Notes: a model not told the origin generated them from the sequence alone. A DNA stretch of 64,000 nucleotides from Piscinibacter sp. (GCA_017983795.1 JAGOAS010000007.1:98819-162818); one strand, 5' to 3'; shown: positions 22,853 to 32,476, counted from the first letter of the stretch. A program made the numbers and translations.

Positions 22853-23268
22853 CGGCTGACGCGCTCGTTGTAGAGCAGCGCCTCGCCGATGGCGTTGGGG
22901 ATGTAGGCGAGCGCCTTGCCCGCCGCCGAGAGCACCCAGCCGGCGCTGAAGGCGCTGACCGTGATCGCCGTGCCGGCCGCCACCGAGAGGCCGCCCGCGG
23001 CCATGGCCGAGAGCGTGATGCTGGCGCGCGCGCCGTCGGAGGCGCGCTCCAGGATCCACACCGTGCCCTCGGCCGAGGCCTCGACGGCCACCACCGTGAG
23101 CACGGCGCCGCCGGAGATCAGCAGCGCGGGCGCGGCCACCGACACCGCCACCGGCAGCAGCGACAGCGCGCTGGCGTCCGAGGGCGTGGGGTGCGCGCGC
23201 ACCGGGCCGGCCAGGGCCGCGGCCAGCGCGGCCGCGGCGACGAGGGAGCGGAAGAAGCGCTGGTTCAT
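22849..23268 (-). CDS. Exported Ala/Gly/Ser-rich protein of unknown function
   Basis: A 139-residue protein with a signal peptide (MNQRFFRSLVAAAALAAALA, cleavage about VRA-HP). Two or three hydrophobic stretches follow (VAAPALLISGGAVLTVVAV, and LSVAAGTAITVSAFSAGWVL), so it may be membrane-inserted. No family is recognised. It lies between the YiaA/B gene (8 bases upstream) and the DUF2145 gene (overlapping by 4), which suggests a three-gene operon. Confidence 0.65.
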   Translation of the reverse strand: MNQRFFRSLVAAAALAAALAGPVRAHPTPSDASALSLLPVAVSVAAPALLISGGAVLTVVAVEASAEGTVWILERASDGARASITLSAMAAGGLSVAAGTAITVSAFSAGWVLSAAGKALAYIPNAIGEALLYNERVSR

Positions 23269-23276
23269 GCTGCTGC

Positions 23277-23687
23277 TCACTGCGTGGCCTGCGCTTCGTG
23301 TGCGTCGCGCAAGGTCTTGGCCAAGGTGAACGCGCTGGAGATCAGGAACAGCCAGGCCACGCCGAGGAAGGCCTTGTAGGTCGGGTTGATCTCCATGCGC
23401 CACAGGCCCCAGCCGGTGAGCGCCATCGCGAGCGCGAAGCCGCCCCAGACGACGGTGCCCCACATCGGCGTGTCGACGCGCCGGCCCTGGTTGTCGCGCA
23501 CGTACTTGGCGACCATGAAGGCGGCCGAGAGGCAGAAGCCGTAGCCCATGAACATGAAGGCGCGGTCGAGATCCTGGCCCGGCAGCCAGGCCAGGCCGAC
23601 GGCGCACAGGCCGGCGGCAGCGGCGAAGGAGATCCAGACCTGGGCCTTCCAGGCTTTGGTGTCGTGATGGATCGCGGGGCGGTTCAT
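23277..23687 (-). CDS. YiaA/YiaB family inner membrane protein
   Basis: A 136-residue protein with four hydrophobic segments in two repeats. Each repeat ends in the signature of this family: AAFMVAKYVRDNQGRR in the first and SAFTLAKTLRDAHEA in the second. The molecular role of YiaA/YiaB proteins is not known. The ATG at 23687 is the start of recognisable family sequence. It is the first gene of a probable three-gene operon and is divergent from the XRE regulator. Confidence 0.78.
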   Translation of the reverse strand: MNRPAIHHDTKAWKAQVWISFAAAAGLCAVGLAWLPGQDLDRAFMFMGYGFCLSAAFMVAKYVRDNQGRRVDTPMWGTVVWGGFALAMALTGWGLWRMEINPTYKAFLGVAWLFLISSAFTLAKTLRDAHEAQATQ

Positions 23688-23823
23688 GCGGTCATCCCTG
23701 TCGGGTGGTTGAGGGTGAGCGCATCGTGACGCAGGCCGAGCGTGGTATCCATCACTCCAAGGAGGGTTGCGCGGCGGCGCGCTTGAAGTATCGTCGAGCG
23801 GTACTTTTCGGGGGCCGAACAGG

Positions 23824-24573
23824 ATGAGCACGACCCAGGACCTGATCACCGCGCTGAAGGCCGAGCTGAAGGCCGCGGGCATCACCTACGCCGACCTCGC
23901 GCGCGAACTCGGCATGGCCGAGTCGAGCATCAAGCGCGTCTTCGCCAAGGCCGACATGCCGCTGTCGCGCATCGACGAGGTGCTGCGCGTGCTGAAGATG
24001 GACTTCGCCGACCTGGCGCGCAAGGTGGCCGATGCGCAGCCGCTGCGCCGCGAGCTGACGCACGAACAGGAGGCCGCCGTGGTGGCCGACCGCAAGCTGC
24101 TGCTGGTGGCGATCTGTGCGCTCAGCCAATGGACCTTCGAGCAGATCGTCGCCACCTACACGCTCACGGAAGCCGAGTGCGTGAAGTGCCTGCTGCAGCT
24201 CGACAAGCTCGGCTTCATCGAGCTGCGCCCGCTGAACCGCTACCGGCTCAAGGTGGCCAAGGGTTTTCGCTGGCGGCCCAACGGCCCGGCGATGCAGTAT
24301 TTCCGCAGGAACGTCGTCGACGACTATTTCTCCGGCGGCTTCGACGGCGAAGGCGAGATGCTGATGCTCGTGCACGGCCAGGTCGGCCGCAGCCTGGCAG
24401 CCACCTTCAAGGAGCGGCTGCAGCGTGTCGGCCAGGACTTCGCGCAGCAGCACCTCGCCGACCAGAAGCTCGCGCCCGAGCAGAAGCGTCCCTACACCCT
24501 GGTGGTGGGCATGCGCTCGTGGCTGTTCGCGGCCTTCCGCGATCTCAAGCGCGAGCCGGATCGGATTCCGTGA
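23824..24573 (+). CDS. XRE-type helix-turn-helix transcriptional regulator
   Basis: A 249-residue DNA-binding protein. Residues about 1-65 form an XRE/Cro HTH (ITYADLARELGMAESSIKRV). The remaining 180 residues form a helical and beta ligand- or partner-binding domain with no enzyme motifs (FRWRPNGPAMQYFRRNVVDD). Homologues are annotated only as regulators. Its upstream region contains AAGTA-N11-TACTT (23787-23807), a possible operator. It is divergent from the YiaA trio, which may be its target. Confidence 0.8.
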   Translation: MSTTQDLITALKAELKAAGITYADLARELGMAESSIKRVFAKADMPLSRIDEVLRVLKMDFADLARKVADAQPLRRELTHEQEAAVVADRKLLLVAICALSQWTFEQIVATYTLTEAECVKCLLQLDKLGFIELRPLNRYRLKVAKGFRWRPNGPAMQYFRRNVVDDYFSGGFDGEGEMLMLVHGQVGRSLAATFKERLQRVGQDFAQQHLADQKLAPEQKRPYTLVVGMRSWLFAAFRDLKREPDRIP

Positions 24574-24579
24574 GTCGGT

Positions 24580-25617
24580 TCAGTGCAGTGGCAGCGCGGC
24601 AGCGGTCACCGCGGCGGCGGTGGTGCTGGCGGGCACGCCGGCCACGCGTGTGCCGGCCAGCGTGTCGGCCAGCGGGCTGTGCAGCTGCACTGCCAGCGTT
24701 GCCGGCGAGAGCTGCGCATCGTGCGGCAGCGCGCGCCAGGGCTGCGCACCATGGGCGAGCAGGTAGTCGACCAGCTCGCGCTGGCGGGTCGCATCCGCCA
24801 CGAAGGCCGGCGTGATCACGCGCGCCAGCGGCACCCAGGGCAGCTGGCGTGCCTGCGCGGCGGGCACGCGGTCGACCAGCGTGGGCACGCGCTGCACCCA
24901 CCAGTCGAGCGCGTCGAAGTCGGCCGTGCGTAGCGCCTCCTCGAAGCCGCCGGCCAGCTGGCCGTGGTAGGCACCGAGCGCGGCCTGCGCACTGTGGCCG
25001 CGCGCCTCCAGCGCACGCGCCAGCGGCGAGCGCAGGTGGCTCGGGTGCAGCGCGCCCAGCATGCCGAAGGGCAGGGTGTCGGCGCGCAGCTGGTCCTGCT
25101 CGAGCCAGCGGTCGAGCACCGTGTCGAGGCCGGCCGCACGCGCATTGGGGCAGCTCAGCGCGCGCACCACGTCGTGGTGGATGGCGCGCGAGTCGGCCTC
25201 GGCGAGCCAGCGCAGCGCCTCGCGCTCGCGCGGGCTGGCGGCGGCGAAGTCGGGGCAGGGGTTGGCCTGCGCCAGCGCCACCCAGGGTGCGCTGGTGCAG
25301 GCTTCGGGCGAAGCGCCCTTGTCGACCAGCTCCGGCAGCATCGGCCAGAAGGCCGGGTCGCGCGCGGCCAGCGTCAGCGGGCACACCGGCAGGCCGGACG
25401 CGCGCACGTCTTCCGCCTTCAGGCTGCCGGGGCGGTAGGCGCCGCAGCGCGGCTGCAGCGCGCGCTCGACGCTGCCGAGGCGGAAGCAGGAAGTCGGGTC
25501 GCCCTCGGTGAGCTTGTCGACCAGATGCGCCACCACCAGCGTGGTCGTGCAGCCGCCGAGCAGCAGCGAACCGGCGGCGAAGGCGACGGCGGCGGCCAGG
25601 CGGCGCAGGTGTCTCAT
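24580..25617 (-). CDS. Predicted lipoprotein of unknown function
   Basis: A 345-residue protein with lipobox LGGC (Cys at about residue 23). It contains several paired Cys in the first third (CFRLG, PRCGA, VCPLT, ACTS, PCPDF, SCPNA), which suggests disulfides. The C-terminal half shows helix pairs (LVDYLLAHGAQPWRALPHDA) that look like a few degenerate ankyrin-type repeats. The role is unknown. It converges on the XRE gene with only six bases between the stops. Confidence 0.68.
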   Translation of the reverse strand: MRHLRRLAAAVAFAAGSLLLGGCTTTLVVAHLVDKLTEGDPTSCFRLGSVERALQPRCGAYRPGSLKAEDVRASGLPVCPLTLAARDPAFWPMLPELVDKGASPEACTSAPWVALAQANPCPDFAAASPREREALRWLAEADSRAIHHDVVRALSCPNARAAGLDTVLDRWLEQDQLRADTLPFGMLGALHPSHLRSPLARALEARGHSAQAALGAYHGQLAGGFEEALRTADFDALDWWVQRVPTLVDRVPAAQARQLPWVPLARVITPAFVADATRQRELVDYLLAHGAQPWRALPHDAQLSPATLAVQLHSPLADTLAGTRVAGVPASTTAAAVTAAALPLH

Positions 25618-25761
25618 GGCGGGAAAAGTTCTCAAGAACCGTGCCTTGCGCCGAAGTGACCAGCTCCGTCGGCCGGCGGTAAGTGCTTGTTGCCGCTGCC
25701 GCTTGCCCTGCCTCGCACCGCGCCCTACGCTTTGCGCCCACGACCCTCGCCGGAGCCGACC

Positions 25762-26319
25762 ATGCGCCGTTTCTTCGCCGCCTCTTTGTTGGTGCTCGCT
25801 TCGTGGTGCGGCGCGCAGGAACGATCGCTCGACAAGGAAGTGCTGGTGCCGGCGACGATCGCCGAGGTCTGGGCGGCGTGGACGACGCGCGAAGGCATCA
25901 CCTCCTTCCTCGCGCCCGACGCCGAAATCGACGCGCGCGTGGGGGGTGCATTTCACGTCCACTTCGATCCGCTCGCGGCACCCGGCAACAAGGGCGCGGA
26001 CGACATGCGTTACATGGCGCTACAGAAGCCGACCCTGCTCAGCTTCGACTGGAACGCGCCGCCGCACCTGCCGCTGGCGCGTGCGCAGCACACCTTCGTG
26101 GTGGTGCGATTGAAGGATGTCGATGGCAAGTCGACGCGCGTCACGCTGCACCACGTCGGCTGGGGCGAAGGCGGCGAGTGGGAGCAGGCCTATGCCTACT
26201 TCGACCGCGCCTGGGGCAACGTGCTGGCCAACCTGCGCAAGCGCTTCGAGAGCGGCCCGATCGACTGGAGCGACTGGATGGCGCAGCTGCGCAAGATGCA
26301 TCAGGAGCCGGCACGCTGA
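25762..26319 (+). CDS. Exported SRPBCC (AHSA1-type) domain protein
   Basis: A 185-residue protein. An N-terminal signal peptide (MRRFFAASLLVLASWCGAQE) is followed by a START-like SRPBCC domain. Characteristic segments are VLVPATIAEVWAAWTTREGI, then GGAFHVHFDP and, near the end, GEWEQAYAYFDRAWGNVLA. Most AHSA1-like proteins are cytosolic, so export is uncommon. The ligand is not predictable. The ATG at 25762 is chosen because it gives a complete signal peptide. Confidence 0.78.
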   Translation: MRRFFAASLLVLASWCGAQERSLDKEVLVPATIAEVWAAWTTREGITSFLAPDAEIDARVGGAFHVHFDPLAAPGNKGADDMRYMALQKPTLLSFDWNAPPHLPLARAQHTFVVVRLKDVDGKSTRVTLHHVGWGEGGEWEQAYAYFDRAWGNVLANLRKRFESGPIDWSDWMAQLRKMHQEPAR

Positions 26320-26324
26320 GCTCA

Positions 26325-26401
26325 ATCCCGTTCGGGCTGAGCTCGTCGAAGCCCCTTGCGTGCCACGCACGGCCCTTCGACGGGCTCAGGGCGAACGGTA
26401 G
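26325..26401. repeat. Long imperfect inverted repeat between convergent genes
   Basis: Arm 1 (CCCGTTCGGGCTGAGCTCGT, then CGAAGCCC) pairs with arm 2 (GGCCCTTCGACGGGCTCAGG, then GCGAACGG). The GTTCG-CTGAGC-TCGAAG pattern is a widespread dispersed intergenic hairpin in beta- and gammaproteobacteria. Here it lies between the SRPBCC gene and the convergent rlmJ and probably acts as a bidirectional terminator. Confidence 0.8.
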
Positions 26402-26404
26402 GGA

Positions 26405-27247
26405 TCAGGCCGCCTTCTGATCGAGCAGGAAGTTCGCACCCTCCACCTGCCCCAGCACGCTCACCAGCCAGGGCAGCACGCCGGCCAGCGTGTCGTGCAG
26501 CGTGTAGGGCGGGTTGATGACGAACATGCCGCTGCCGGCCAGGCCGAAGCCCTTGGCGTCGGCGCGCGCCACCGTCAGCCGCGCGTGCAGCCAGCCCTTG
26601 GGCGCGAGCGCCTCCAGCCGGCGCGGCAGCTCGGCCGCCTCGACCTTCTGCACCTGCGGGTACCAGACCATGTAGACGCCCTCGGCGAAGCGTGCCAGCG
26701 CATCGCGCAGCGTGGCCACCACGCGTGCGTAGTCGCCATGGCCCTCGTAGCTCGGATCGATCAGCACCGCGCCGCGCCGCGTGGGCGGCGGCAGCTGGCT
26801 CTTCAGGCCGTCGAAGCCGTCGGCGTGGCGCACGTCGACGTTGCGCTGCCCGCCCAGGTAGGACTCGAGGATGCGGTGCTCGGTGGGGTGCAGCTCGAAC
26901 AGGCACAGCGGATCGCCGGGCCGCATCACCATGCGCGCGAACGCCGGCGAGCCGGGATACTGCTCGAGCGCACCGCCGGGGTTGAACTCGCGCACGCGCG
27001 CCACGTAGTCGGCCAGCGGCTCGGGCAGGTCGTCGCGTTCCCACAGCCGCGCGATGCCCTCGAGGTACTCGCCCTTCTTCTGCGCATAGCGCCCCTGCAG
27101 CGAGTAGCCGCCGGCGCCCGCATGCGTGTCGACGAAACGGTAGGGCTTGTCCTTGCCGTTCATGTAGCGCAGCACCTGCAGCAGCACCAGGTGCTTGAGC
27201 ACGTCGGCGTGGTTGCCGGCGTGGAAGGCGTGTCGGTAGGCGAGCAT
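26405..27247 (-). CDS. rlmJ: 23S rRNA (adenine-2030-N6)-methyltransferase
   Basis: SAM-dependent enzyme that methylates A2030 of 23S rRNA. The N-terminus MLAYRHAFHAGNHADVLKHL is diagnostic of RlmJ. The SAM-binding FVDTHAGAGGY and the catalytic LIDPSYEGHGDY (a DPPY-type motif with Ser in the third position) are present. The 280-residue length is normal. It is monocistronic, divergent from the reductase gene at 27293. Confidence 0.93.
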   Translation of the reverse strand: MLAYRHAFHAGNHADVLKHLVLLQVLRYMNGKDKPYRFVDTHAGAGGYSLQGRYAQKKGEYLEGIARLWERDDLPEPLADYVARVREFNPGGALEQYPGSPAFARMVMRPGDPLCLFELHPTEHRILESYLGGQRNVDVRHADGFDGLKSQLPPPTRRGAVLIDPSYEGHGDYARVVATLRDALARFAEGVYMVWYPQVQKVEAAELPRRLEALAPKGWLHARLTVARADAKGFGLAGSGMFVINPPYTLHDTLAGVLPWLVSVLGQVEGANFLLDQKAA

Positions 27248-27292
27248 GGCGCAGTCTGCAGGAATCGGAGCGTGACTGTATCGTCATGCCCC

Positions 27293-28384
<1,092 letters not shown>

Positions 28385-28388
28385 TAGC

Positions 28389-28901
28389 TCAGTTTGGAGG
28401 AATCCGAAGCAGCTGACCCGGATAGATCTTGTCCGGGTGCGTGAGCATCGGCTTGTTGGCCTCGAAGATCTTCGGGTAGAGGTTGGCGTTGCCGTAGAAC
28501 TTCTTGGCGATGGCCGAGAGCGTGTCGCCGCGCACCACCGTGTGGTACTGCGACTCGTCGGCCGGCTGCGCCACCGTCATCAGGTCGGACACCGAGGCGA
28601 CGCCCTGCACGTTGCCGCAGCACAGCAGGATCTTCTCCTTGGTGGCCTGGTCGGCGGCCTGGCCCGAGACCGTCACCGCGCTGCTTGCGCCGTCGAACTC
28701 GACGGCCAAGCCGTCGGCCGAGAGACTCTGGGCGGCGATGTATTTCTCGATCGCCTGGGCGGCCGCGTCGTTGGCGGCGCGCGCGCGCTCCTGCAGGTCG
28801 GCCTGGCTCGGCGCCTGCGCGGCCGCGGCGGCCGCGGCCTCGGTGTCCTTGCTGCCGAACAGCTTCTCGCCGGCTTCCTTGAAGAAACTCACGATGCCCA
28901 T
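28389..28901 (-). CDS. kbp: BON-LysM protein, Kbp (YgaU) type
   Basis: A 170-residue soluble protein with a BON domain (residues about 50-110) and a C-terminal LysM domain (YHTVVRGDTLSAIAKKFYG). The N-terminus MGIVSFFKEAGEKLFG has no signal peptide and matches Kbp, a cytosolic K+-binding protein of E. coli that responds to osmotic or ionic conditions. An Ala-rich insert (AAAAAAAQAP) makes it about 20 residues longer than the E. coli protein. A good AGGAAGGAG ribosome-binding site precedes the ATG. Confidence 0.85.
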   Translation of the reverse strand: MGIVSFFKEAGEKLFGSKDTEAAAAAAAQAPSQADLQERARAANDAAAQAIEKYIAAQSLSADGLAVEFDGASSAVTVSGQAADQATKEKILLCCGNVQGVASVSDLMTVAQPADESQYHTVVRGDTLSAIAKKFYGNANLYPKIFEANKPMLTHPDKIYPGQLLRIPPN

Positions 28902-28933
28902 GTCTTCTCCTTCCTGGGGTGGTCTGGCCCGCC

Positions 28934-29512
28934 TCAGCCCTGCTTGCGCGAGGCCGCGCGGGAGCGGAACAGCTCGACGATACCCACTTCGTGCGGCCCG
29001 TGGATGACTTCGAACAGTTCGCCGGCGCGCAGCGTGCCCGGCGTCTTGACCGACAGGTAGAAGCCGCACCAGCCGTTGGCGAACATCAGCTTGCTCGCCT
29101 GGGCGAAGCCCATCACCGCGTTGAACTTGAAGCAGGGGAAGCGCGGCTCGCTCACCGCCAGCTCGCAGCCGGGGAAACGCAGCACATCGCCGACGCAGAC
29201 GTCCTTCTCCAGCAGGCCTTCGAGGGTGAGGTTTTCGCCGAGGAAGCCCGGCGGCAGCGGCTCGCCCCAGCCGGCCGCACGTGCCTGCGCGCGCACGGTC
29301 TGCCAGAACGGATAGTGCTCGGCCGGGTAGGCATAGACCGCCTTGGCGAGGCCGCCGTGCACCGAGAGATCGGCCTGCTCGTCGCCGGCCAGGCCGAGCG
29401 GCTTCACCGCCACCTCGCCCTCGACGGCACGCTTGACGATGCCGCTCGCCACGCTGCGGCCGTCGATCTCCAGCGCGCGGGCGGCGCCGACGTTCAGGCT
29501 CGCGATGCGCAT
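28934..29512 (-). CDS. MOSC domain protein (YiiM-like)
   Basis: A 192-residue MOSC protein, a fold that binds sulfur carriers or molybdenum cofactor through a conserved Cys. It resembles YiiM: GDEQADLSVHGGLAKAVYAY, then FLGENLTLEGLLEKDVCVGD, and EPRFPCFKF containing the likely functional Cys. YiiM-type proteins act in N-hydroxylated base detoxification with a Moco enzyme. The start overlaps the stop of the TupA-like gene by one base (TGATG), so the two genes are translated together. Confidence 0.84.
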   Translation of the reverse strand: MRIASLNVGAARALEIDGRSVASGIVKRAVEGEVAVKPLGLAGDEQADLSVHGGLAKAVYAYPAEHYPFWQTVRAQARAAGWGEPLPPGFLGENLTLEGLLEKDVCVGDVLRFPGCELAVSEPRFPCFKFNAVMGFAQASKLMFANGWCGFYLSVKTPGTLRAGELFEVIHGPHEVGIVELFRSRAASRKQG

Positions 29513-30330
29513 CAGGCCGGCAGCCGGTAGCCGCGCTGCCGCGCCACCACCGCGCGGCCCTTGGGCCCGGTGATCCACTGCGTAAAGAGCTTGCCGGCCG
29601 GATGGTTGACGCGGAACGAGCGCATCACGTGCACCGGCACCAGCATGCGCGGGTCGCCTTGCACCAGCACGGCCAGCGGCGCGCCGCCGTGGTCGGCCCA
29701 CACGCCGTGCTCGACCAGCGCGTAGGCCCCTTGCGCGCGCGCCTGCGCCAGCAACCCGCCGGCCGCGGCCTTCTGGTACCAGGGCGCTGCGGGCGCGATC
29801 TTGGCGGCGCGCCACAGCGCCTGCTCGGCGAGGTGGGCGCCCGAGCCGTCGCCGGCGCTGAGGAAGGTGATCGCGCCCGGGTTGGCGAGCGCCGCATCGC
29901 GCAGCTGCGTCAGCGCGGCGGCGGCGTCGCTCATCTTGGCGATGCCGGCGGGGTCGGGCGTCTTCTTCTTAGTCGCCGGGCCGACCAGCACCAGCGCGGC
30001 GTCGGCCACGCGGCGGCGGTCGTGCGCCAGGCCTTGCGATTCGAGCTTGAGTTCGAGCTCGGGTGCGTTGGTGAGGGTTGCGTCGAGCTCGCCGCGCTCG
30101 AGCGCTTCGAGCAACGTGCTCGACAGCCCGGGCTGCAGCTTGACCGCCACGCCGGTGTCGCGGCCGAAGGCGGTCTGCAGCGCGCCGGCCAGGCCGGAAT
30201 CCACCAGCGCCTGGTCGGCGCCCAGGCGCAGCGGATCGGCCAGCGAGGCGCGCTGCTGGGCTTGCAGCGCAACGGGCGCGGCCAGCGCGGCCGCGGAAGC
30301 AATCAGGAGGCGACGGCGGTGGAGCAGCAT
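29512..30330 (-). CDS. TupA-like extracellular solute-binding protein
   Basis: A 272-residue exported binding protein (signal MLLHRRRLLIASAAALAAPV) of the PBP-like type II fold. The segment AITFLSAGDGSGAHLAEQ, with ELDATLTNAPELE before it, resembles the tungstate- and molybdate-binding TupA proteins. No permease or ATPase gene is adjacent. The gene downstream encodes a MOSC protein, which often has a link to molybdenum or tungsten cofactors, so an oxyanion ligand is plausible but unproven. Confidence 0.75.
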   Translation of the reverse strand: MLLHRRRLLIASAAALAAPVALQAQQRASLADPLRLGADQALVDSGLAGALQTAFGRDTGVAVKLQPGLSSTLLEALERGELDATLTNAPELELKLESQGLAHDRRRVADAALVLVGPATKKKTPDPAGIAKMSDAAAALTQLRDAALANPGAITFLSAGDGSGAHLAEQALWRAAKIAPAAPWYQKAAAGGLLAQARAQGAYALVEHGVWADHGGAPLAVLVQGDPRMLVPVHVMRSFRVNHPAGKLFTQWITGPKGRAVVARQRGYRLPA

Positions 30331-30400
30331 GCGGCGATTCTGCTGGGTTTGGCAGCGTGGTGCTGGCCGAGCGCCGGGCCGCTCCCAAGCCGGCCAGCAT

Positions 30401-30441
30401 CCCCTCGGGGGATCGTCCGGCGTACCCGCCGGACGAGGGGC
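30401..30441. terminator. Strong hairpin between two minus-strand genes
   Basis: A perfect 9-bp stem (CGTCCGGCG at 30414-30422 pairing with CGCCGGACG at 30427-30435) has a TACC loop. Flanking CCCCTCG and CGAGGGG bases can lengthen it. There is no clear T-run. It lies between the cytochrome gene and the TupA-like gene and may end or attenuate transcription. Confidence 0.5.
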
Positions 30442-30451
30442 GCACGTTCTT

Positions 30452-30832
30452 TCAGGGCACCAGCACCAGGATCCAGTTCACGAGTGCGCGCGCTTCGCGT
30501 TCGCTCACCACGCTCGCGTTGGGCGGCATGTTGGCCTCGCCGACCTTGCCGGCCCAGTGGCGCGAGGCGGCGTTCGAGCCGCCCATCACCGTGCGCGTCA
30601 GGCGCTCGGAGGCGGCCGGGTCGTCGCGGTAGCGCTTGGCGATCTCGACCCAGGCCGGCGCGATCGGCGGCAGCCCGTCGCTGCGCCGCGGCCCGGCCTC
30701 CAGCGCGTGGCAGGCCAGGCAGCCGCGTTCGGTGGCGAGGCGGAACATGGCCTCGCCGTATTCGGCCGGCGTGGCCTGGGCGAGCGGCGCCGCGAGGGTC
30801 AGGGTGAGCAGCGCGAGGGACGGGAAGCGCAC
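30452..30832 (-). CDS. Small periplasmic class I cytochrome c (second copy)
   Basis: A 126-residue c-type cytochrome with a signal peptide (MRFPSLALLTLTLAAPLAQA). The haem motif is CLACH (residues about 38-42) and the axial Met lies in NMPPNA. It starts with GTG. It is a diverged paralogue of the cytochrome at 17054, sharing DGLPPI-PAW, GSN and MPPNA motifs. The two have different neighbours, so they may serve different electron routes. Confidence 0.86.
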   Translation of the reverse strand: MRFPSLALLTLTLAAPLAQATPAEYGEAMFRLATERGCLACHALEAGPRRSDGLPPIAPAWVEIAKRYRDDPAASERLTRTVMGGSNAASRHWAGKVGEANMPPNASVVSEREARALVNWILVLVP

Positions 30833-30960
30833 GGGGGTTGGCCTTTCATCGAGCGTCGCAGCTTAAGCCGTGGACATGCAAGCGCCTTGACGGATGTCGA
30901 AAATGCCTGCCACCGTTCGTCGTCCACGGCCAACACAACCACTGCACAGAAAGGTTCACC

Positions 30961-31407
30961 ATGTCTTCGCGCAGCGTCCGACTCCACCGCGTCCTCCGTG
31001 CCCCGCCCGAGAAGGTCTACCGCGCCTTCCTCGAGGCCGAAGCCCTGGCCAAGTGGCTGCCGCCCTACGGCTTCACCTGCACCGTGCATCACCTCGAAGC
31101 CAAGGTCGGCGGCAGCTTCCGCATGTCATTCCGCAACTTCTCCACCGGCAACGGCCATTCCTTCGGCGGCGAGTACCTCGAACTGGTGCCCAACCAGCGC
31201 ATCCGCTACACCGACCGCTTCGACGACCCCAACCTGCCCGGCACGCTGCAGGTGAGCGTCGTGCTCACGCCGGTGAGCTGCGGCACCGAGCTGGCCGTCG
31301 TGCAAGACGGTATTCCCGAGGTGATTCCGCTGGAGATGTGCTACCTCGGCTGGCAGGAATCGCTGCTGCAGCTGGCGACGCTGGTCGAGCCCGACATCCC
31401 GGGCTGA
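30961..31407 (+). CDS. SRPBCC (AHSA1-type) family protein
   Basis: A 148-residue cytosolic START-like domain protein. The family signature VLRAPPEKVYRAFLEAEALA opens it, followed by KWLPPYGFTC and GGSFRMSFRN. The C-terminal helix (LGWQESLLQLATLVEP) closes the ligand cavity. Homologues are annotated as polyketide cyclase-like or activators of Hsp90-type ATPases, and most have no known function. The ATG at 30961 gives the normal domain start. Confidence 0.85.
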   Translation: MSSRSVRLHRVLRAPPEKVYRAFLEAEALAKWLPPYGFTCTVHHLEAKVGGSFRMSFRNFSTGNGHSFGGEYLELVPNQRIRYTDRFDDPNLPGTLQVSVVLTPVSCGTELAVVQDGIPEVIPLEMCYLGWQESLLQLATLVEPDIPG

Positions 31408-31435
31408 GCCGGCACGGGCGCGGGCCCGCCTGCCG

Positions 31436-32476
31436 TCAAGGCAGGTTCTCGCGCAGCACGATGCTCAGGCGCAGCGTCTCGACGCCGGCCAGCGCGTCGC
31501 GGCCGTCGCGCAGGTTGGCGAAGATGCGCACCGCGTTGCCGACCACGCTCTGCGGGCTCTGCGTGATCACCGCGTCCAGCGTGCCGTCGATCAGCAGCGC
31601 GCGCGTATCGGGCGTCAGGCCGTGGCCGATGAACACCACCTTCTGCTCGCGGCCGGCGAGCTTGAGCGCGCGCGCCACGCCGTCGGAAGCGCCGCCGATG
31701 TTGTAGATGCCGGCCAGCTGCGGATGCTGCTCGAGCAGCGCGAGCGTCTGGCGCTCGTTGGTGGCGGCATCGTCCTGGCCCTCGCGCAGCCCGGCCACCT
31801 GCAGCTGCGGGAACATCTCCTCGACCAGGCTGAGGAAACCCATCTCGCGCTCCTCGTGGCCGCGGTAGCTGCGGCTGCCGGCGATCAGCCCGACGGTGGC
31901 CGCGCGCGCGCCGATGAAGCGACCCAGCAGCAGCGCCGCGGTGCGCCCGGCGGCGCGGTTGTCCAGCCCGACATAGCCGGCGCGGCGCGAGTTCGAGAGG
32001 TCCGACACCAGCGTGACCACCGGCACGCCCTCCTCGGCCAGTGTGTGCACCGCCTCGCGCACCAGCGGATGTTCGAGCGGCATCAGCGCCACGCCGTCGC
32101 TGCGCCGGCCGTGGTGCAGCAGCCGCTCGGCCAGCACGCGCGGATCGAAGCCCTCGATGGTGTGGGCGCGGCAGCGCACGTTGAGCGGCGCGAGCTGGTC
32201 TTCCATGTAGCCCACCGTCTCGCCGAGCATGCGCAGGTAGCGGTTGGTGCCGGCCGGCAGCAGGAAAGTCAGGCGCAGCGGCTTGGCGGCGAGCGCGGCG
32301 AAGGGGCCGTCTTCCGGCAGGTAGGCCAGGCGCGCCGCGGCCTCGAGCACGCGCTGCACGGTGACGTCGCGCACGCCGGGGCGGCGGTTCAGCACGCGGT
32401 CGACGGTGGCCGTCGACACGCCCGCCGCGCGGGCCACGTCGGTGGCGCGCGCGCGCCGCTGCGGGGCCTCGCTCAT
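31436..32476 (-). CDS. LacI-family transcriptional regulator
   Basis: A 346-residue repressor with an N-terminal HTH (ATDVARAAGVSTATVDRVLN, residues about 11-30) and a type I periplasmic-binding-like effector domain (residues about 70-340). It lacks a signal peptide. It is divergent from the TRAP/RuBisCO-like operon across a 120-bp region that holds a promoter and a palindrome. It is therefore the likely local regulator, with its inducer probably the transported sugar acid or a metabolite. The second hinge reads RPGVRDVTVQRVLEAAARLA. Confidence 0.9.
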   Translation of the reverse strand: MSEAPQRRARATDVARAAGVSTATVDRVLNRRPGVRDVTVQRVLEAAARLAYLPEDGPFAALAAKPLRLTFLLPAGTNRYLRMLGETVGYMEDQLAPLNVRCRAHTIEGFDPRVLAERLLHHGRRSDGVALMPLEHPLVREAVHTLAEEGVPVVTLVSDLSNSRRAGYVGLDNRAAGRTAALLLGRFIGARAATVGLIAGSRSYRGHEEREMGFLSLVEEMFPQLQVAGLREGQDDAATNERQTLALLEQHPQLAGIYNIGGASDGVARALKLAGREQKVVFIGHGLTPDTRALLIDGTLDAVITQSPQSVVGNAVRIFANLRDGRDALAGVETLRLSIVLRENLP

